Shown here piece after piece: positions 1 through 8,217 of a stretch of DNA of 34,973 nucleotides. The notes under the pieces are model-generated. The model was not told where the DNA came from. It worked only from the letters and a program-made list of their open reading frames with translations, and did no database searches. Source of the stretch: Paracoccaceae bacterium (GTDB lineage: Bacteria > Pseudomonadota > Alphaproteobacteria > Rhodobacterales > Rhodobacteraceae). How positions within the stretch are numbered: the stretch's first letter is position 1; the number at the start of each line of letters is the position of its first letter. Location of the stretch: contig JAABTI010000003.1 of the NCBI GenBank assembly GCA_011389955.1, forward strand, positions 1 through 34,973, read 5' to 3'. The position numbers and the translations under genes are program-made.

Positions 1-458
1 AGGTGGAGGATATGGCGCCGATGGTGCGTGACCGGCACATGACGGTGCGTCGGCAAAACCACCTGGTCAAGGATGTCACGCAGGTGGCCGCCGCCTCCAA
101 GCTGGGCGATTACGAGATCCTGGATGCGCGCTCTCCGGGCCGGTTTTCGGGGCAGGAGGAGGAACCGCGCCCGGGCCTGCGCAAGGGGCACGTCCCGGGC
201 TCCAGGAATGTGTATTACCGTGACCTTCTGAACGCTGACGGCACCATGAAATCACCCGAGGAATTGCGCGCGGTGTTCGATGCCACCGGCGTTGATATGG
301 GCAAGCCCGCGATCACCACGTGCGGGTCCGGCGTGACCGCCGCAATCATCAGCCTCGCGCTGGAACGGATCGGCAAGACCGATCATTCGCTTTATGACGG
401 GTCATGGGCCGAATGGGGGGCCTTCCCCACCGTGCCCGTCGCCACAGGAGACGCCTGA
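1..458 (+). CDS. sseA: 3-mercaptopyruvate sulfurtransferase, C-terminal part (5' end outside window)
   Basis: This is the C-terminal catalytic rhodanese domain of a two-domain sulfurtransferase that moves sulfur from 3-mercaptopyruvate (or thiosulfate) to thiol or cyanide acceptors in the cytoplasm. The active-site loop CGSGVTA is visible, with the cysteine that carries the persulfide; its SGVTA form is typical of mercaptopyruvate enzymes rather than thiosulfate ones. The LDARSPGRFSGQ and GHVPGSRN motifs are the usual rhodanese landmarks before the loop. The frame is open to the window edge and full-length family members are about 280 residues, so the GTG at base 3 is not a real start. The TGA lies one base before the ATG of the aminotransferase gene, so the two are probably cotranscribed and translationally coupled. 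Identity as SseA is an inference from the loop; a thiosulfate sulfurtransferase is the alternative. Confidence 0.88.
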   Translation, partial: VEDMAPMVRDRHMTVRRQNHLVKDVTQVAAASKLGDYEILDARSPGRFSGQEEEPRPGLRKGHVPGSRNVYYRDLLNADGTMKSPEELRAVFDATGVDMGKPAITTCGSGVTAAIISLALERIGKTDHSLYDGSWAEWGAFPTVPVATGDA

Positions 459-459
459 A

Positions 460-1644
460 ATGTTCAGCAATCTGAAAGAACAACCCGCGGACAAGATCCT
501 GCAACTGATGCAGATGTACAAGGACGACCCGCGCGAGGACAAGATTGACCTCGGCGTTGGTGTCTACAAGAACGCCGAGGGCGTGACGCCGGTGATGCGC
601 GCGGTCAAGGCCGCCGAAAAACAGCTTTGGGAACAACAGACGACCAAGGCCTATGTCGGCCTGGCGGGTGATCCGGATTTTGGCGACGCGATGATCGATC
701 TGGTTCTGGGTGACGCGGTGGACCGGGCGCAGGTGGCCGCGGCGGCAACGCCCGGTGGCACCGGCGCGGTGCGCCAGGGGTTCGAGATGATCCGCATGGC
801 CAACCCTGACGCGCGTATCTTCGTCTCCGATCCGACATGGCCAAACCACCTTAGCATCCTCAAGTTCATGGAGATGCCGACGGTCAGCTACCGTTATTTC
901 GACAGCGCCACGGGCGGCGTCGATTTCGACGGCATGATGGCTGACTTGGACCAGGCGAAAGCGGGCGACGTGATCTTGCTGCACGGCTGCTGTCACAACC
1001 CCACCGGCGCCAACCTGAACATGGCGCAGTGGCGCGAGGTCATCGACCTGATGCTCAAAAAGGGCGCGATGCCGATGATCGACATCGCCTACCAGGGCTT
1101 CGGCGACGGACTTGAGGAAGACGCCGCAGCAACCCGGCTGGTGGCCTCATCGGTGCCCGAATGCCTGATCGCGGCAAGCTGTTCCAAGAATTTCGGGGTC
1201 TACCGCGAACGGACCGGCATCCTGATGGCGGTGTCGCAGGACAGCGGCGTGCGCGGACTGACGCAGGGCACGCTGAACTACCTGAACCGGCAGAACTATT
1301 CCTTTCCGCCCGATCATGGCGCCCGGGTGGTGACGATGATCCTGCAAACGCCGGATCTGCGCGCCGACTGGGCGGCGGAGCTGGAAGATGTCCGCAACTC
1401 GATGCTGGCCCTGCGCGAGCAGCTCGCAGGCGAGTTGCAGCGCCTGTCAGGCTCCGACAGGTTCGGATTCCTTGCGCAGCACCGCGGCATGTTCTCGCGG
1501 CTGGGCACCACACCCGAAAAGGTGGCCGAACTGCGCGAGAAGCACGGGATCTACATGGTGGGTGATTCGCGGCTCAATATCGCCGGGCTGAACCGCGACA
1601 CAGTGCCGGTGCTGGCCAAGGCGATCATCGACTGCGGGATTTGA
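460..1644 (+). CDS. Aromatic/aspartate aminotransferase (class I, AspC/TyrB type)
   Basis: A PLP-dependent cytoplasmic aminotransferase that exchanges amino groups between aspartate or aromatic amino acids and 2-oxoglutarate. The 394-residue length fits the E. coli AspC/TyrB subgroup. Visible signatures are the N-terminal DLGVGVYKN, the substrate/PLP region HGCCHNPTGAN, IAYQGFGDGLEED, and the Schiff-base lysine K243 in SCSKNFGVYRERTG. The ORF track starts 22 codons too early, inside sseA. The ATG at 460 is preferred because an ACAGGAG ribosome site precedes it and the protein then begins MFSNLKEQPAD, the usual family start. It lies one base after the sseA stop, so an operon is likely. Sequence alone does not settle whether aspartate or tyrosine/phenylalanine is preferred, so no gene symbol is given. 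The next gene (dapA) is convergent. Confidence 0.92.
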   Translation: MFSNLKEQPADKILQLMQMYKDDPREDKIDLGVGVYKNAEGVTPVMRAVKAAEKQLWEQQTTKAYVGLAGDPDFGDAMIDLVLGDAVDRAQVAAAATPGGTGAVRQGFEMIRMANPDARIFVSDPTWPNHLSILKFMEMPTVSYRYFDSATGGVDFDGMMADLDQAKAGDVILLHGCCHNPTGANLNMAQWREVIDLMLKKGAMPMIDIAYQGFGDGLEEDAAATRLVASSVPECLIAASCSKNFGVYRERTGILMAVSQDSGVRGLTQGTLNYLNRQNYSFPPDHGARVVTMILQTPDLRADWAAELEDVRNSMLALREQLAGELQRLSGSDRFGFLAQHRGMFSRLGTTPEKVAELREKHGIYMVGDSRLNIAGLNRDTVPVLAKAIIDCGI

Positions 1645-1712
1645 ACGCCGCGCGGAAAAGGCAAAACGCCTCGGCTTGGCGGCCGGGGCGGCGCGCTCCG
1701 ATGCCTTTCGGA
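1645..1712. terminator. Convergent gap between aminotransferase and dapA with two weak hairpins
   Basis: This 68-base stretch separates two convergent genes. It holds a 5-bp stem TCCGA/TCGGA directly after the dapA stop, and a 4-bp stem AGGC/GCCT (1659-1671). On the minus strand the second stem is followed by a run of T, as in a short intrinsic terminator for dapA. Both stems are short, so this is a suggestion only. Confidence 0.3.
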
Positions 1713-2585
1713 TCAGAGCAATCCGGCGTGGCGCAAGCCGTCATCCACCAGTTCGCGGGTTTCGGCGCCAAGTTCGACCAGCGGCAGGCGAACTTCCGCG
1801 CTGCACAGGCCCAGCCGCGACATCGCGTATTTCACGCCCACCACGCCCGGCTCGGTGAACACGGCGTCATGCAAGGGCATCAGCCGGTCCAGCAGCTCCA
1901 GCGCCTTGGCATAATCCCCCGCCAGCGTCGTTGCCTGGAACTCGGCGCACAGCCGTGGCACCACGTTGGCGGTGACCGAGATGCAGCCCACCCCGCCGTG
2001 CGCGTTGAAGCCCAGCGCGGTGGCATCCTCGCCCGAAAGCTGGACGAAATCCGGGCCACAGGTAATTCGTGTGCGCGGCACGCGCGCCAGGTCGCCGGTG
2101 GCGTCCTTGACCCCCACGATGCGAGGCAGTTTCGCCAATTCGCCCATTGTGGCGGGGCTCATGTCCACGACCGACCGACCGGGGATGTTGTAGATGATGA
2201 TCGGCAGGTTGCACGCATCGTGCACGGCCTTGAAATGCGCATACAGACCGCCCTGCGTGGGCTTGTTGTAATAGGGTGTCACCACCAGCGCTGCGTCGGC
2301 GCCAACCTCTTCGGCATGGCGGATCAGGCGAATGCCCTCATGGGTGCTGTTCGAGCCGGCCCCGGCGATCACCGGGATCCGCCCGGCGGCGGCCTTGACC
2401 ACCTCTTCGATGACATGCTCATGCTCGCGGTGGCTCAGGGTTGGGCTTTCGCCGGTGGTGCCGACGGGGACCAGCCCCGATGATCCTTCGGTAACGTGCC
2501 AATCCACGAGTTTGCGAAGCGTCTCCAGATCCAGCTCGCCGTTCTTGAACGGCGTCACCAGGGCAGGAATGGACCCTTTGAACAT
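1713..2585 (-). CDS. dapA: 4-hydroxy-tetrahydrodipicolinate synthase
   Basis: DapA condenses pyruvate with aspartate semialdehyde, the first committed step to meso-diaminopimelate and lysine, in the cytoplasm. The 290-residue TIM barrel matches the family. The GTTGESPTL phosphate-binding loop, [11 protein letters not shown], the tyrosine in [11 protein letters not shown]137 and the Schiff-base lysine K160 in [10 protein letters not shown] are all present. The ORF track adds 30 codons; the ATG at 2585 is chosen because AAGGAG stands seven to eight bases upstream and the protein begins [13 protein letters not shown] as in relatives. The gene is divergent from the lytic transglycosylase gene and convergent with the aminotransferase. 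It is separate from dapB, 16 kb away. Several dapA-like aldolases exist, but all catalytic residues fit true DapA. Confidence 0.95.
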   Translation of the reverse strand: MFKGSIPALVTPFKNGELDLETLRKLVDWHVTEGSSGLVPVGTTGESPTLSHREHEHVIEEVVKAAAGRIPVIAGAGSNSTHEGIRLIRHAEEVGADAALVVTPYYNKPTQGGLYAHFKAVHDACNLPIIIYNIPGRSVVDMSPATMGELAKLPRIVGVKDATGDLARVPRTRITCGPDFVQLSGEDATALGFNAHGGVGCISVTANVVPRLCAEFQATTLAGDYAKALELLDRLMPLHDAVFTEPGVVGVKYAMSRLGLCSAEVRLPLVELGAETRELVDDGLRHAGLL

Positions 2586-2646
2586 GACACGCTCCTTCGT
2601 TCTCAATAGGTCGCGGGACATCGCCCGGCCGCGTTGTGATGCGCGC

Positions 2647-2675
2647 ACCCTAACCGCGGCCCGATCCACTGCCAA
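2647..2675 (-). promoter_or_regulatory. Candidate sigma-70-type promoter of dapA
   Basis: On the minus strand TTGGCA (-35), a 17-base spacer and TAGGGT (-10) lie about 55 bases before the dapA ribosome site. The same TTGnnn-N16/17-TAnnnn arrangement recurs at other gene starts in this window, which is the main support; the -10 box itself matches the consensus only partly. Confidence 0.45.
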
Positions 2676-2753
2676 GTTCGTGAATTGCCCCGCGCCCGAT
2701 GCGCATTTAAGCTGCGGCTGTCTATCCCCTGTCGGCTTGGAAAGGCAAGACGC

Positions 2754-4724
2754 ATGCGCCCGATTTCCCTGTTCCTTGCCGCGGCGCTGGTCGTTGCGGC
2801 GCCCCCTGCCACCGCGCAGGAGGGGCCGCGCCCGCTATCCGGCGCACTGGAGGCCGCGCAGGGCGGAAACTGGGACACCGCTCGGCAACTCGCGCGAAGG
2901 GCCGGCCCGGCCGCCGTGCCCCTGATCGAATGGACGCGCCTGCGCGACGGCTCCGGCACCTTGGGCGAGGTATTGGCGTTCCTCGACAGCCACGATGACT
3001 GGCCGGGTCTCGGCCTGATAAGGCTCCGGGCCGAAGCCATGCTGGATGGTGCGACGGATGCCGACGTGTTGCGCCTGTTTTCCGGCGACGTGCGGCCGCG
3101 CACGGGCGCGGGGGCCTTGGCCCATGCACGCGCGTTACGCGCTGCGGGTCGCATTGGCGATGCGCAGGCGGGTCTGGTGCTGGCCTGGCGTACGCTGGAC
3201 ATGACGGTAACGGATCAACAGGCGATGCTGGCCGCGCATGCCAAGCTTCTTGCGCCGCATCACGTGGCACGGACGGATATGCTGTTGTGGCGTGGCGAGG
3301 CCGATCAGGCGCAGGCGCTTATGCCGCTGCTGCCCGAGGGGTGGCAGACGCTGGCGCAGGCGCGCCTGACGCTGCGGGCTGATCGGCCCGGCGTGGATGA
3401 CCTGATCGCGGCAGTGCCCGACGATCTGGCGGATGATCCGGGGCTGGCACATGAGCGGTTCCTGTGGCGCATCCGCAAGGGCCGTAGCGACGACGCTATC
3501 GCGCTTTTGCTGGACCGCAGCAAAAGCGCCGAAACACTGGGCCAACCCGAGCAATGGGCCGGGTGGCGACGGTGGCTGGCGCGCAGCCGCATGCGCGAGG
3601 GGCAGGGCCGCGCAGCCTATGACATAGCCGCCGCGCATCACCTGGGCGAAGGGGCGAATTTCGCGGATCTCGAATGGCTGTCAGGCTATCTTGCGCTGCG
3701 CTATCTGGACGACCCCGCGCTTGCAATATCGCACTTCGAACGGTTCAGGGATGCGGTTGCCACGCCGATATCGTTGGGGCGCGCCGGTTACTGGCTGGGT
3801 CAGGCGCACGAGGCGGACGGCAACGGCCAGGCGGCGCGCGCCGCCTTTGCCCTCGGGGCCGCGCATCAAACCAGCTTTTACGGCCTTCTGGCCGCCGAAG
3901 CCGCCAACCTGCCCCCCGACCCGGGGTTGGCGGGCGCGGAGGTTTTCTCGTCCTGGCGCGACGCCGCGTTTACCCGCGCGCCCCTGGTCGAGGTTGCTTT
4001 GCTGGCGATGAACGCGGGCGAGACTGGCTTGGCGGAACGGTTCCTGTTGCACCTGGCCGCAGGGGCGGATCGCACCGCGCTGGGCCAGATGGGCGCGATG
4101 GCCACCGAACTGGAGCAGCCGCACCTGGCGGTCATGATCGGCAAGCTTGCGGCGGGCCGGGGAATCGTCATACCGGGGCCCTATTACGCGCTGCACCCGA
4201 TGCAGGAGATGGATCTGCCGGTGCCGATGGAAATGGCATTGTCGATTGCCCGGCGCGAAAGCGAGTTCGACCACCGCGTCGCCAGCGGCGCAGGGGCGCT
4301 GGGCCTGATGCAATTGCTGCCGGGAACAGCGTCGGACATGGCGCGGGCACTGGGCCTTTCCGATCACGACACGCGCCGCGTGCTGAATGATTGGCGCCAT
4401 AACGCACGTCTGGGCGGCGCCTATCTGGCGCGGATGGGCTGGCAGTTCGGGGGCAACGTGGTGATGGTGTCCGTCGCTTACAATGCCGGACCGACCCGCG
4501 CAGAACGCTGGCTGAAGAACAACGGCGACCCGCGCAAGGGCGGCATGAATGTAATCGACTGGATCGAACACATCCCGTTCCGCGAAACCCGCAACTACGT
4601 CATGCGCGTGGCCGAATCGCTCCCCGTCTATCGGGCGCGCCTGGGCCGCGATCCGCACCCGGTGCCGTTCAGCGCCGAGCTTGTCGGTTCAAGCGTTCTG
4701 CCGCTCTCGCCAGAGGGTGAATAG
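2754..4724 (+). CDS. Soluble lytic murein transglycosylase (Slt70-like, GH23)
   Basis: This periplasmic enzyme cleaves the MurNAc-GlcNAc bond of peptidoglycan with formation of 1,6-anhydroMurNAc. The 656-residue protein begins with a signal peptide (hydrophobic stretch ending PPATAQ|E), followed by a long alpha-helical superhelix domain (about residues 25-470) of the Slt70 doughnut type. The C-terminal SLT domain (about 480-620) has the catalytic glutamate E502 in RRESEFD, the [13 protein letters not shown] motif and the [13 protein letters not shown] motif. The ATG at 2754 is chosen over the track start because it directly precedes the signal peptide and follows a GGAAAGG-like ribosome site. 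The gene is divergent from dapA. Its last 36 bases overlap the 3' end of the convergent EamA transporter gene. The family assignment is firm. Confidence 0.93.
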   Translation: MRPISLFLAAALVVAAPPATAQEGPRPLSGALEAAQGGNWDTARQLARRAGPAAVPLIEWTRLRDGSGTLGEVLAFLDSHDDWPGLGLIRLRAEAMLDGATDADVLRLFSGDVRPRTGAGALAHARALRAAGRIGDAQAGLVLAWRTLDMTVTDQQAMLAAHAKLLAPHHVARTDMLLWRGEADQAQALMPLLPEGWQTLAQARLTLRADRPGVDDLIAAVPDDLADDPGLAHERFLWRIRKGRSDDAIALLLDRSKSAETLGQPEQWAGWRRWLARSRMREGQGRAAYDIAAAHHLGEGANFADLEWLSGYLALRYLDDPALAISHFERFRDAVATPISLGRAGYWLGQAHEADGNGQAARAAFALGAAHQTSFYGLLAAEAANLPPDPGLAGAEVFSSWRDAAFTRAPLVEVALLAMNAGETGLAERFLLHLAAGADRTALGQMGAMATELEQPHLAVMIGKLAAGRGIVIPGPYYALHPMQEMDLPVPMEMALSIARRESEFDHRVASGAGALGLMQLLPGTASDMARALGLSDHDTRRVLNDWRHNARLGGAYLARMGWQFGGNVVMVSVAYNAGPTRAERWLKNNGDPRKGGMNVIDWIEHIPFRETRNYVMRVAESLPVYRARLGRDPHPVPFSAELVGSSVLPLSPEGE

Positions 4725-5558
4725 ACCCGCGCCGACGATCAGCGCGGCGCCGATGGCAACGTTGGTGCGGATCACCTCGCCGAAGACGGTGATGCCCAGC
4801 ATGCTGCCGAACACCAGTTGCAGGTAGGCAAAGGGCTGCACGGACGATGCCTCGGCCACCTCGTAGCACTTTATCAGCGTCCAGTGGCCCATCGCCCCGG
4901 TGATGCACAGCAACCCCATCCATCCCCAGTCGGGCGTCGTCATCGGTTCCCAGAACCACGCGCCCGCCGCGGTCATGCCAACCGCGCCCACCGTGCCCGT
5001 CCAGAAAAAACTGGTTGCAGCGCTGTCGCGTCTTGCCGCGTAACGTGTCAGCAGGCCGTAGAGCGCGAACATGAACGCCGCTAGCAACGGCACCACGGCT
5101 TCGGGGCGGAAAACGCCGAAACCGGGTTGCAGGATAATCAGCACGCCCACGAACCCCACCGCGATCGCCACCCAGCGCCGCCAACCCACGCGCTCGCCCA
5201 GGATCGGCCCCGAAAGCGCAGCGATCAGCAGCGGATAGACGGTAAACACGGCATGGCTTTCAATCAGGCCCAGCAAGGTGAAACCCAGAACCATGACGCA
5301 GATCTCGGTAATCAGCAGAAGCGCGCGAAACGATTGCAGGATCGGTTGCGTCGTGCGCGCCGCGGCACGCAGGCCCCCCGCCTTGCGACCGGCTATGGTG
5401 ATCACGAAGGCCGCGAAGAACCAGTAGCGGATCATGATGACCATCAGCACGTTGTATTCCCCCGCCAGATGGCGCGAGATGCCGTCCTGCATCGCGAAGA
5501 TGAAGGTTGTCAGGATCATTAGCCCGATCCCGAACCGCGTGTTCGTTTCAACGTGCAA
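4689..5558 (-). CDS. EamA/DMT-family transporter
   Basis: An inner-membrane protein of the drug/metabolite transporter superfamily with two EamA repeats and about ten membrane helices in 289 residues. The glutamate after the second-last helix of each repeat (ILGER, VFGEV) is typical. The substrate cannot be predicted; relatives export amino acids, purines or other metabolites. The start is a TTG at 5558, preceded by GGGGAGAG, and lies inside the last codons of mnmD (11-base overlap), so translation is probably coupled to mnmD. A later in-frame ATG at codon 14 would cut into the first helix. The 3' end overlaps the transglycosylase gene by 36 bases in antisense. The DGISRH motif after the first helix recurs in alphaproteobacterial members, as I recall them. 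Confidence 0.87.
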   Translation of the reverse strand: MHVETNTRFGIGLMILTTFIFAMQDGISRHLAGEYNVLMVIMIRYWFFAAFVITIAGRKAGGLRAAARTTQPILQSFRALLLITEICVMVLGFTLLGLIESHAVFTVYPLLIAALSGPILGERVGWRRWVAIAVGFVGVLIILQPGFGVFRPEAVVPLLAAFMFALYGLLTRYAARRDSAATSFFWTGTVGAVGMTAAGAWFWEPMTTPDWGWMGLLCITGAMGHWTLIKCYEVAEASSVQPFAYLQLVFGSMLGITVFGEVIRTNVAIGAALIVGAGLFTLWRERQNA

Positions 5559-6240
5559 CGCGGCTCTCCCCGGGTTTCGAGGCGGTGGTCATGTGGCGCT
5601 TGCGCCCGTAGCCTTGGCAACGCGTGACGGCGAATCCCGCGTCTTGCAGCCCCCGGCGCACGAAACCGGCTGCGGTGTAGGTGGCCGCGGTGCCGCCCGT
5701 CGCGGTGTGGCGGGCGACCTCGCCCATCAGCGCGGGCTGCCATAGTTCGGGGTTCTTGGCGGGGGAAAACCCGTCCAGATACCATGCATCGGCCTGATCG
5801 GCCCAGCCGGGCAGCGTGTCGCGCGCATCGCCCGCGACCAGCGTGAATTCCAGGTCATGCAGGATGATCCGCGTCACCTCCGCGTGCCAGAACGGCGCCA
5901 GCTCCGCAGCGATCTCCGACAGCCTTGGAAACGCGGCCTGCGCCCGGATCATGTCCGGCGCGGGCAGCGCATACGCCTCGAAAGAGGTGAACCTCAGGCT
6001 GCCCTCCTGCCCCGTGCGACGCCACAGATCCAGCGTCGCCAGAAGGTTCAGGCCCGTGCCCAGACCCAGTTCGGCCACGTGAAATCCCGGCCTGAACCGC
6101 CCCGGCAGGCCGTTGCCGTGCAAGAAGACGTGAGTCGTCTCGCCCAGCCCGTTTTCAAGGCTGAAATATGGGTCGTCGAAACGGGTCGAAACGGGCACGT
6201 CCTGCCCGCGCCATTCGACTTGCGATTGCTGGTCTTGCAT
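5548..6240 (-). CDS. mnmD: tRNA (5-methylaminomethyl-2-thiouridine) methyltransferase, stand-alone MnmC(m) domain
   Basis: MnmD methylates 5-aminomethyl-2-thiouridine at the wobble position U34 of tRNA, using S-adenosylmethionine, the last step of mnm5s2U formation. The 230-residue protein covers only the methyltransferase half of E. coli MnmC. Signatures are the N-terminal DDPYFSLENG, the SAM-binding AELGLGTGLN (residues 56-65) and the family hallmark WYLDGFSPAKNPELW (153-167). The ATG at 6240 is chosen because the family starts a little before the PYFS motif; the ORF track extends 225 codons upstream across the divergent oxidase gene, which is a shadow. An FAD oxidase resembling the missing MnmC half begins 48 bases away on the opposite strand. 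The EamA gene follows with an 11-base overlap. The assignment is strong. Confidence 0.93.
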   Translation of the reverse strand: MQDQQSQVEWRGQDVPVSTRFDDPYFSLENGLGETTHVFLHGNGLPGRFRPGFHVAELGLGTGLNLLATLDLWRRTGQEGSLRFTSFEAYALPAPDMIRAQAAFPRLSEIAAELAPFWHAEVTRIILHDLEFTLVAGDARDTLPGWADQADAWYLDGFSPAKNPELWQPALMGEVARHTATGGTAATYTAAGFVRRGLQDAGFAVTRCQGYGRKRHMTTASKPGESRVAR

Positions 6241-6288
6241 GGGGCCGTCCGTTAGAGGTGGCGCGAGAATGCAGCGGAAGGGCAGGTA

Positions 6289-7329
6289 ATGGCAATGGCG
6301 GATGTAACGATCTACGGCGCGGGGATTTTCGGCCTTTCGGTGGCTTGGTCCTGTGCCCGGCGCGGAGCGTCGGTGCGGGTGATCGATCCGCATGGTCCCG
6401 GCGCGGGGTCCAGCGGCGGGTTGGTCGGCGCGCTGTCGCCGCATGTCCCGGAGCAATGGAACGACAAGAAGGCGTTCCAGTTCGACAGCCTGATCATGGC
6501 GCAGGCATTCTGGGACGAGGTGGCGCAGGTCTCGGGTCGCCAGACCGGCTATGCCCGGCTGGGCCGGTTGCAGCCCGTGGCCGACGATGCCGCGCTGGCG
6601 CTCGCGCTTTCGCGCACAGAGGGCGCGGCGAAGCTGTGGCAAGGCCTGGCGCAATGGCGGCTGCGTCGGCGCGAAGATCTTGGTGCCTGGACCCCTGCAA
6701 GCGCGACCGGCTGGCTGATCGAGGACAGCCTGAGCGCCCGGCTGCACCCGCGCATGGCCTGCACGGCGCTCGTCGCGGCGATCGAGGCCAGCGGTGGCGA
6801 ATTGCTGCGCGAAGGCCGCGCCGAGGGCCGCGTGATATGGGCAACCGGTGTTGCGGGACTGGAAGAGATCAACGCGCACAGGCCGCGTGCGTTCGGCAAC
6901 GCCGTCAAGGGACAATCGGCGTTACTGCGGCTGGACCGGCGCGACTGCCCGCAGATATTCGCCGGCAGCGTTCATGTCGTGCCGCATGTCGATGGCACGG
7001 TTGCGATCGGATCGACCAGCGAGCGGGAGTTCGACAGCCCCGTGCAGATCGATGCACAGCTTGATGAAGTTCTGGCGCGGGCGGTGGATGAGGTGCCCGC
7101 GCTGGAAGGCGCCGAGGTGATCGAACGCTGGGCCGGGCTGCGCCCGCGTGCGCGGTCGCGCGCGCCGGTGCTGGGGGCGCATCCCGTGCGGGACGGTGAA
7201 TTCATCGCCAATGGCGGGTTCAAGATCGGGTTCGGCATGGCGCCCAAGGTGGGCGCCGCGATGGCGGATCTGGTGCTGGAGGGGCGCGATGAGATCCCCG
7301 ACGCCTTTCGTCCCGAGGCGAGTTTCTGA
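6289..7329 (+). CDS. FAD-dependent oxidoreductase (DAO family), probable stand-alone MnmC(o) domain
   Basis: The 346-residue protein has the Rossmann FAD-binding GAGIFG motif (residues 10-15) and a DAO-type fold. In E. coli the MnmC C-terminal domain uses such a fold to strip the carboxymethyl group from cmnm5U34 so that the methyltransferase half can act. The motif after the first strand (GSSGGLVGALSPH) resembles the MnmC oxidase pattern of SGN-x-x-G-x-L-x-P. The divergent neighbour, 48 bases away, is the stand-alone methyltransferase MnmD, which makes the tRNA role attractive. Glycine- or D-amino-acid-oxidase-like proteins such as ThiO share the same fold, so the role is an inference. ATG at 6289 follows GGAAGGGCAGG; the second ATG two codons later is nearly as good. 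The next gene is convergent 40 bases away. Confidence 0.8.
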   Translation: MAMADVTIYGAGIFGLSVAWSCARRGASVRVIDPHGPGAGSSGGLVGALSPHVPEQWNDKKAFQFDSLIMAQAFWDEVAQVSGRQTGYARLGRLQPVADDAALALALSRTEGAAKLWQGLAQWRLRRREDLGAWTPASATGWLIEDSLSARLHPRMACTALVAAIEASGGELLREGRAEGRVIWATGVAGLEEINAHRPRAFGNAVKGQSALLRLDRRDCPQIFAGSVHVVPHVDGTVAIGSTSEREFDSPVQIDAQLDEVLARAVDEVPALEGAEVIERWAGLRPRARSRAPVLGAHPVRDGEFIANGGFKIGFGMAPKVGAAMADLVLEGRDEIPDAFRPEASF

Positions 7330-7369
7330 GCCTTGGCCGGGGCGTGCACGCTCTTGGCGAGATGCGCGC

Positions 7370-8176
7370 TCATCTTGCGTTGGCGGTCATGCAAAGCCGC
7401 CCGTCGGGGCCGCGCACCCAAAGTGATCCGTCCGCTTTCCAGCAAAGCTGCGCCGCCTCGTGATGCATCAACGGGGCCGTGGCGCGGAATGAAAAGCCGA
7501 CCAGACCGCCCAGTTCGCGTTCCGCAAGAAGCATCAGAAGTTGCGCCAGAAGCGGGCCATGCGTGACCAGGCCGTCATAGCCTTCGACATCGCGCGCGTA
7601 GTCCAGGTCATAGTGGATGCGGTGCCCGTTGAACGTCAGGGCCGAGTAGCGAAACAACATCGTGCTGTCGAAACCGGCCCGTTCGCAAATGTCCTCGTCG
7701 CGCGGCGCGACGGGCGGCACGGGCACCTGCGCGTCCGGGGCCGGATCGTTGCGGTAAACCAGATCCTGCCACTCGGTGACGCGGGCCTGCCCGTCTTGCG
7801 TTATCTCGTGGCGCAGCGTGACGAAGGCCAGCGGCCCGCTGCGTCCCTGCTTGCGGGTTGTCTGGTGCAGGGTGGTGGTCTTTTCCGCCGGCGTGCCCGC
7901 GACCAGCGGCGCGTGGAATTCCAGGCGCCCGCCGGCCCACATGCGGCGCGGCAGGCCGGTGTCGGGAATGACGCCGATCCCGGGGCGCGGATGCCCGTCG
8001 CGGCCCAGGTTTGCAGGCGGGTGGGCCTCCCAGAAATAGAGCTGGTGAAAGAACGGCGGCAGGGGATCGCCGGCGGCGACCTCATCCGCGCGCCCCAGCG
8101 TGGCCACGAAGGCGGCGGCGCGCGCGGGATCCATGATATCGCTTTGACGAAACGGTTCGGGATCGGCAACCTGCAT
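7370..8176 (-). CDS. MaoC/FAS1-like double-hotdog acyl-CoA hydratase/dehydratase
   Basis: A 268-residue protein with two hotdog domains: an N-terminal FAS1-like half (about 1-150) and a C-terminal hydratase half. The catalytic R-hydratase signature is visible as ALTFNGHRIHYD followed by GYDGLVTHGPLLAQLL. Family members add water to, or remove it from, enoyl-CoA or enoyl-ACP substrates; mesaconyl-C4-CoA and itaconyl-CoA hydratases and the mitochondrial HTD2 dehydratase belong here. The exact substrate cannot be read from the sequence and no CoA-pathway gene is adjacent. No ribosome-binding site is visible before the ATG at 8176; instead a promoter-like pair ends six bases upstream, suggesting a leaderless mRNA (separate entry). 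A second ATG at codon 15 is the alternative start. The gene is divergent from the glyoxalase gene. Confidence 0.85.
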   Translation of the reverse strand: MQVADPEPFRQSDIMDPARAAAFVATLGRADEVAAGDPLPPFFHQLYFWEAHPPANLGRDGHPRPGIGVIPDTGLPRRMWAGGRLEFHAPLVAGTPAEKTTTLHQTTRKQGRSGPLAFVTLRHEITQDGQARVTEWQDLVYRNDPAPDAQVPVPPVAPRDEDICERAGFDSTMLFRYSALTFNGHRIHYDLDYARDVEGYDGLVTHGPLLAQLLMLLAERELGGLVGFSFRATAPLMHHEAAQLCWKADGSLWVRGPDGRLCMTANAR

Positions 8177-8182
8177 GCGCGA

Positions 8183-8211
8183 AATCTAGGCAGATGCACG
8201 AGCGGAGGCAA
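8183..8211 (-). promoter_or_regulatory. Candidate promoter giving a leaderless hydratase mRNA
   Basis: On the minus strand TTGCCT, a 17-base spacer and TAGATT end six bases before the hydratase ATG. Transcription starting about seven bases after the -10 box would begin at the start codon itself. The absence of a purine-rich ribosome site before this ATG fits. The -35 box overlaps the ribosome site of the divergent glyoxalase gene. Confidence 0.5.
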
Positions 8212-8217
8212 CGGCAA

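Noticed and set aside
1641-2483. 280-codon plus-strand ORF opposite dapA
   Set aside because: Antisense to an intact dapA, with no motif or start signal.
2685-2712. Promoter TTGCCC-N16-TTAAGC before the lytic transglycosylase gene
   Set aside because: The -10 match is poor (two of six positions) and the next spacing gives only a 15-base spacer.
6240-6915. Upstream 225-codon extension of mnmD in the ORF track
   Set aside because: It is antisense to the FAD oxidase gene and lacks family sequence; the MnmD family begins near 6240.
7360-7375. Hairpin AGATG-N6-CATCT between oxidase and hydratase genes
   Set aside because: A 5-bp stem without a T tract in a 40-base convergent gap is too weak to call a terminator.
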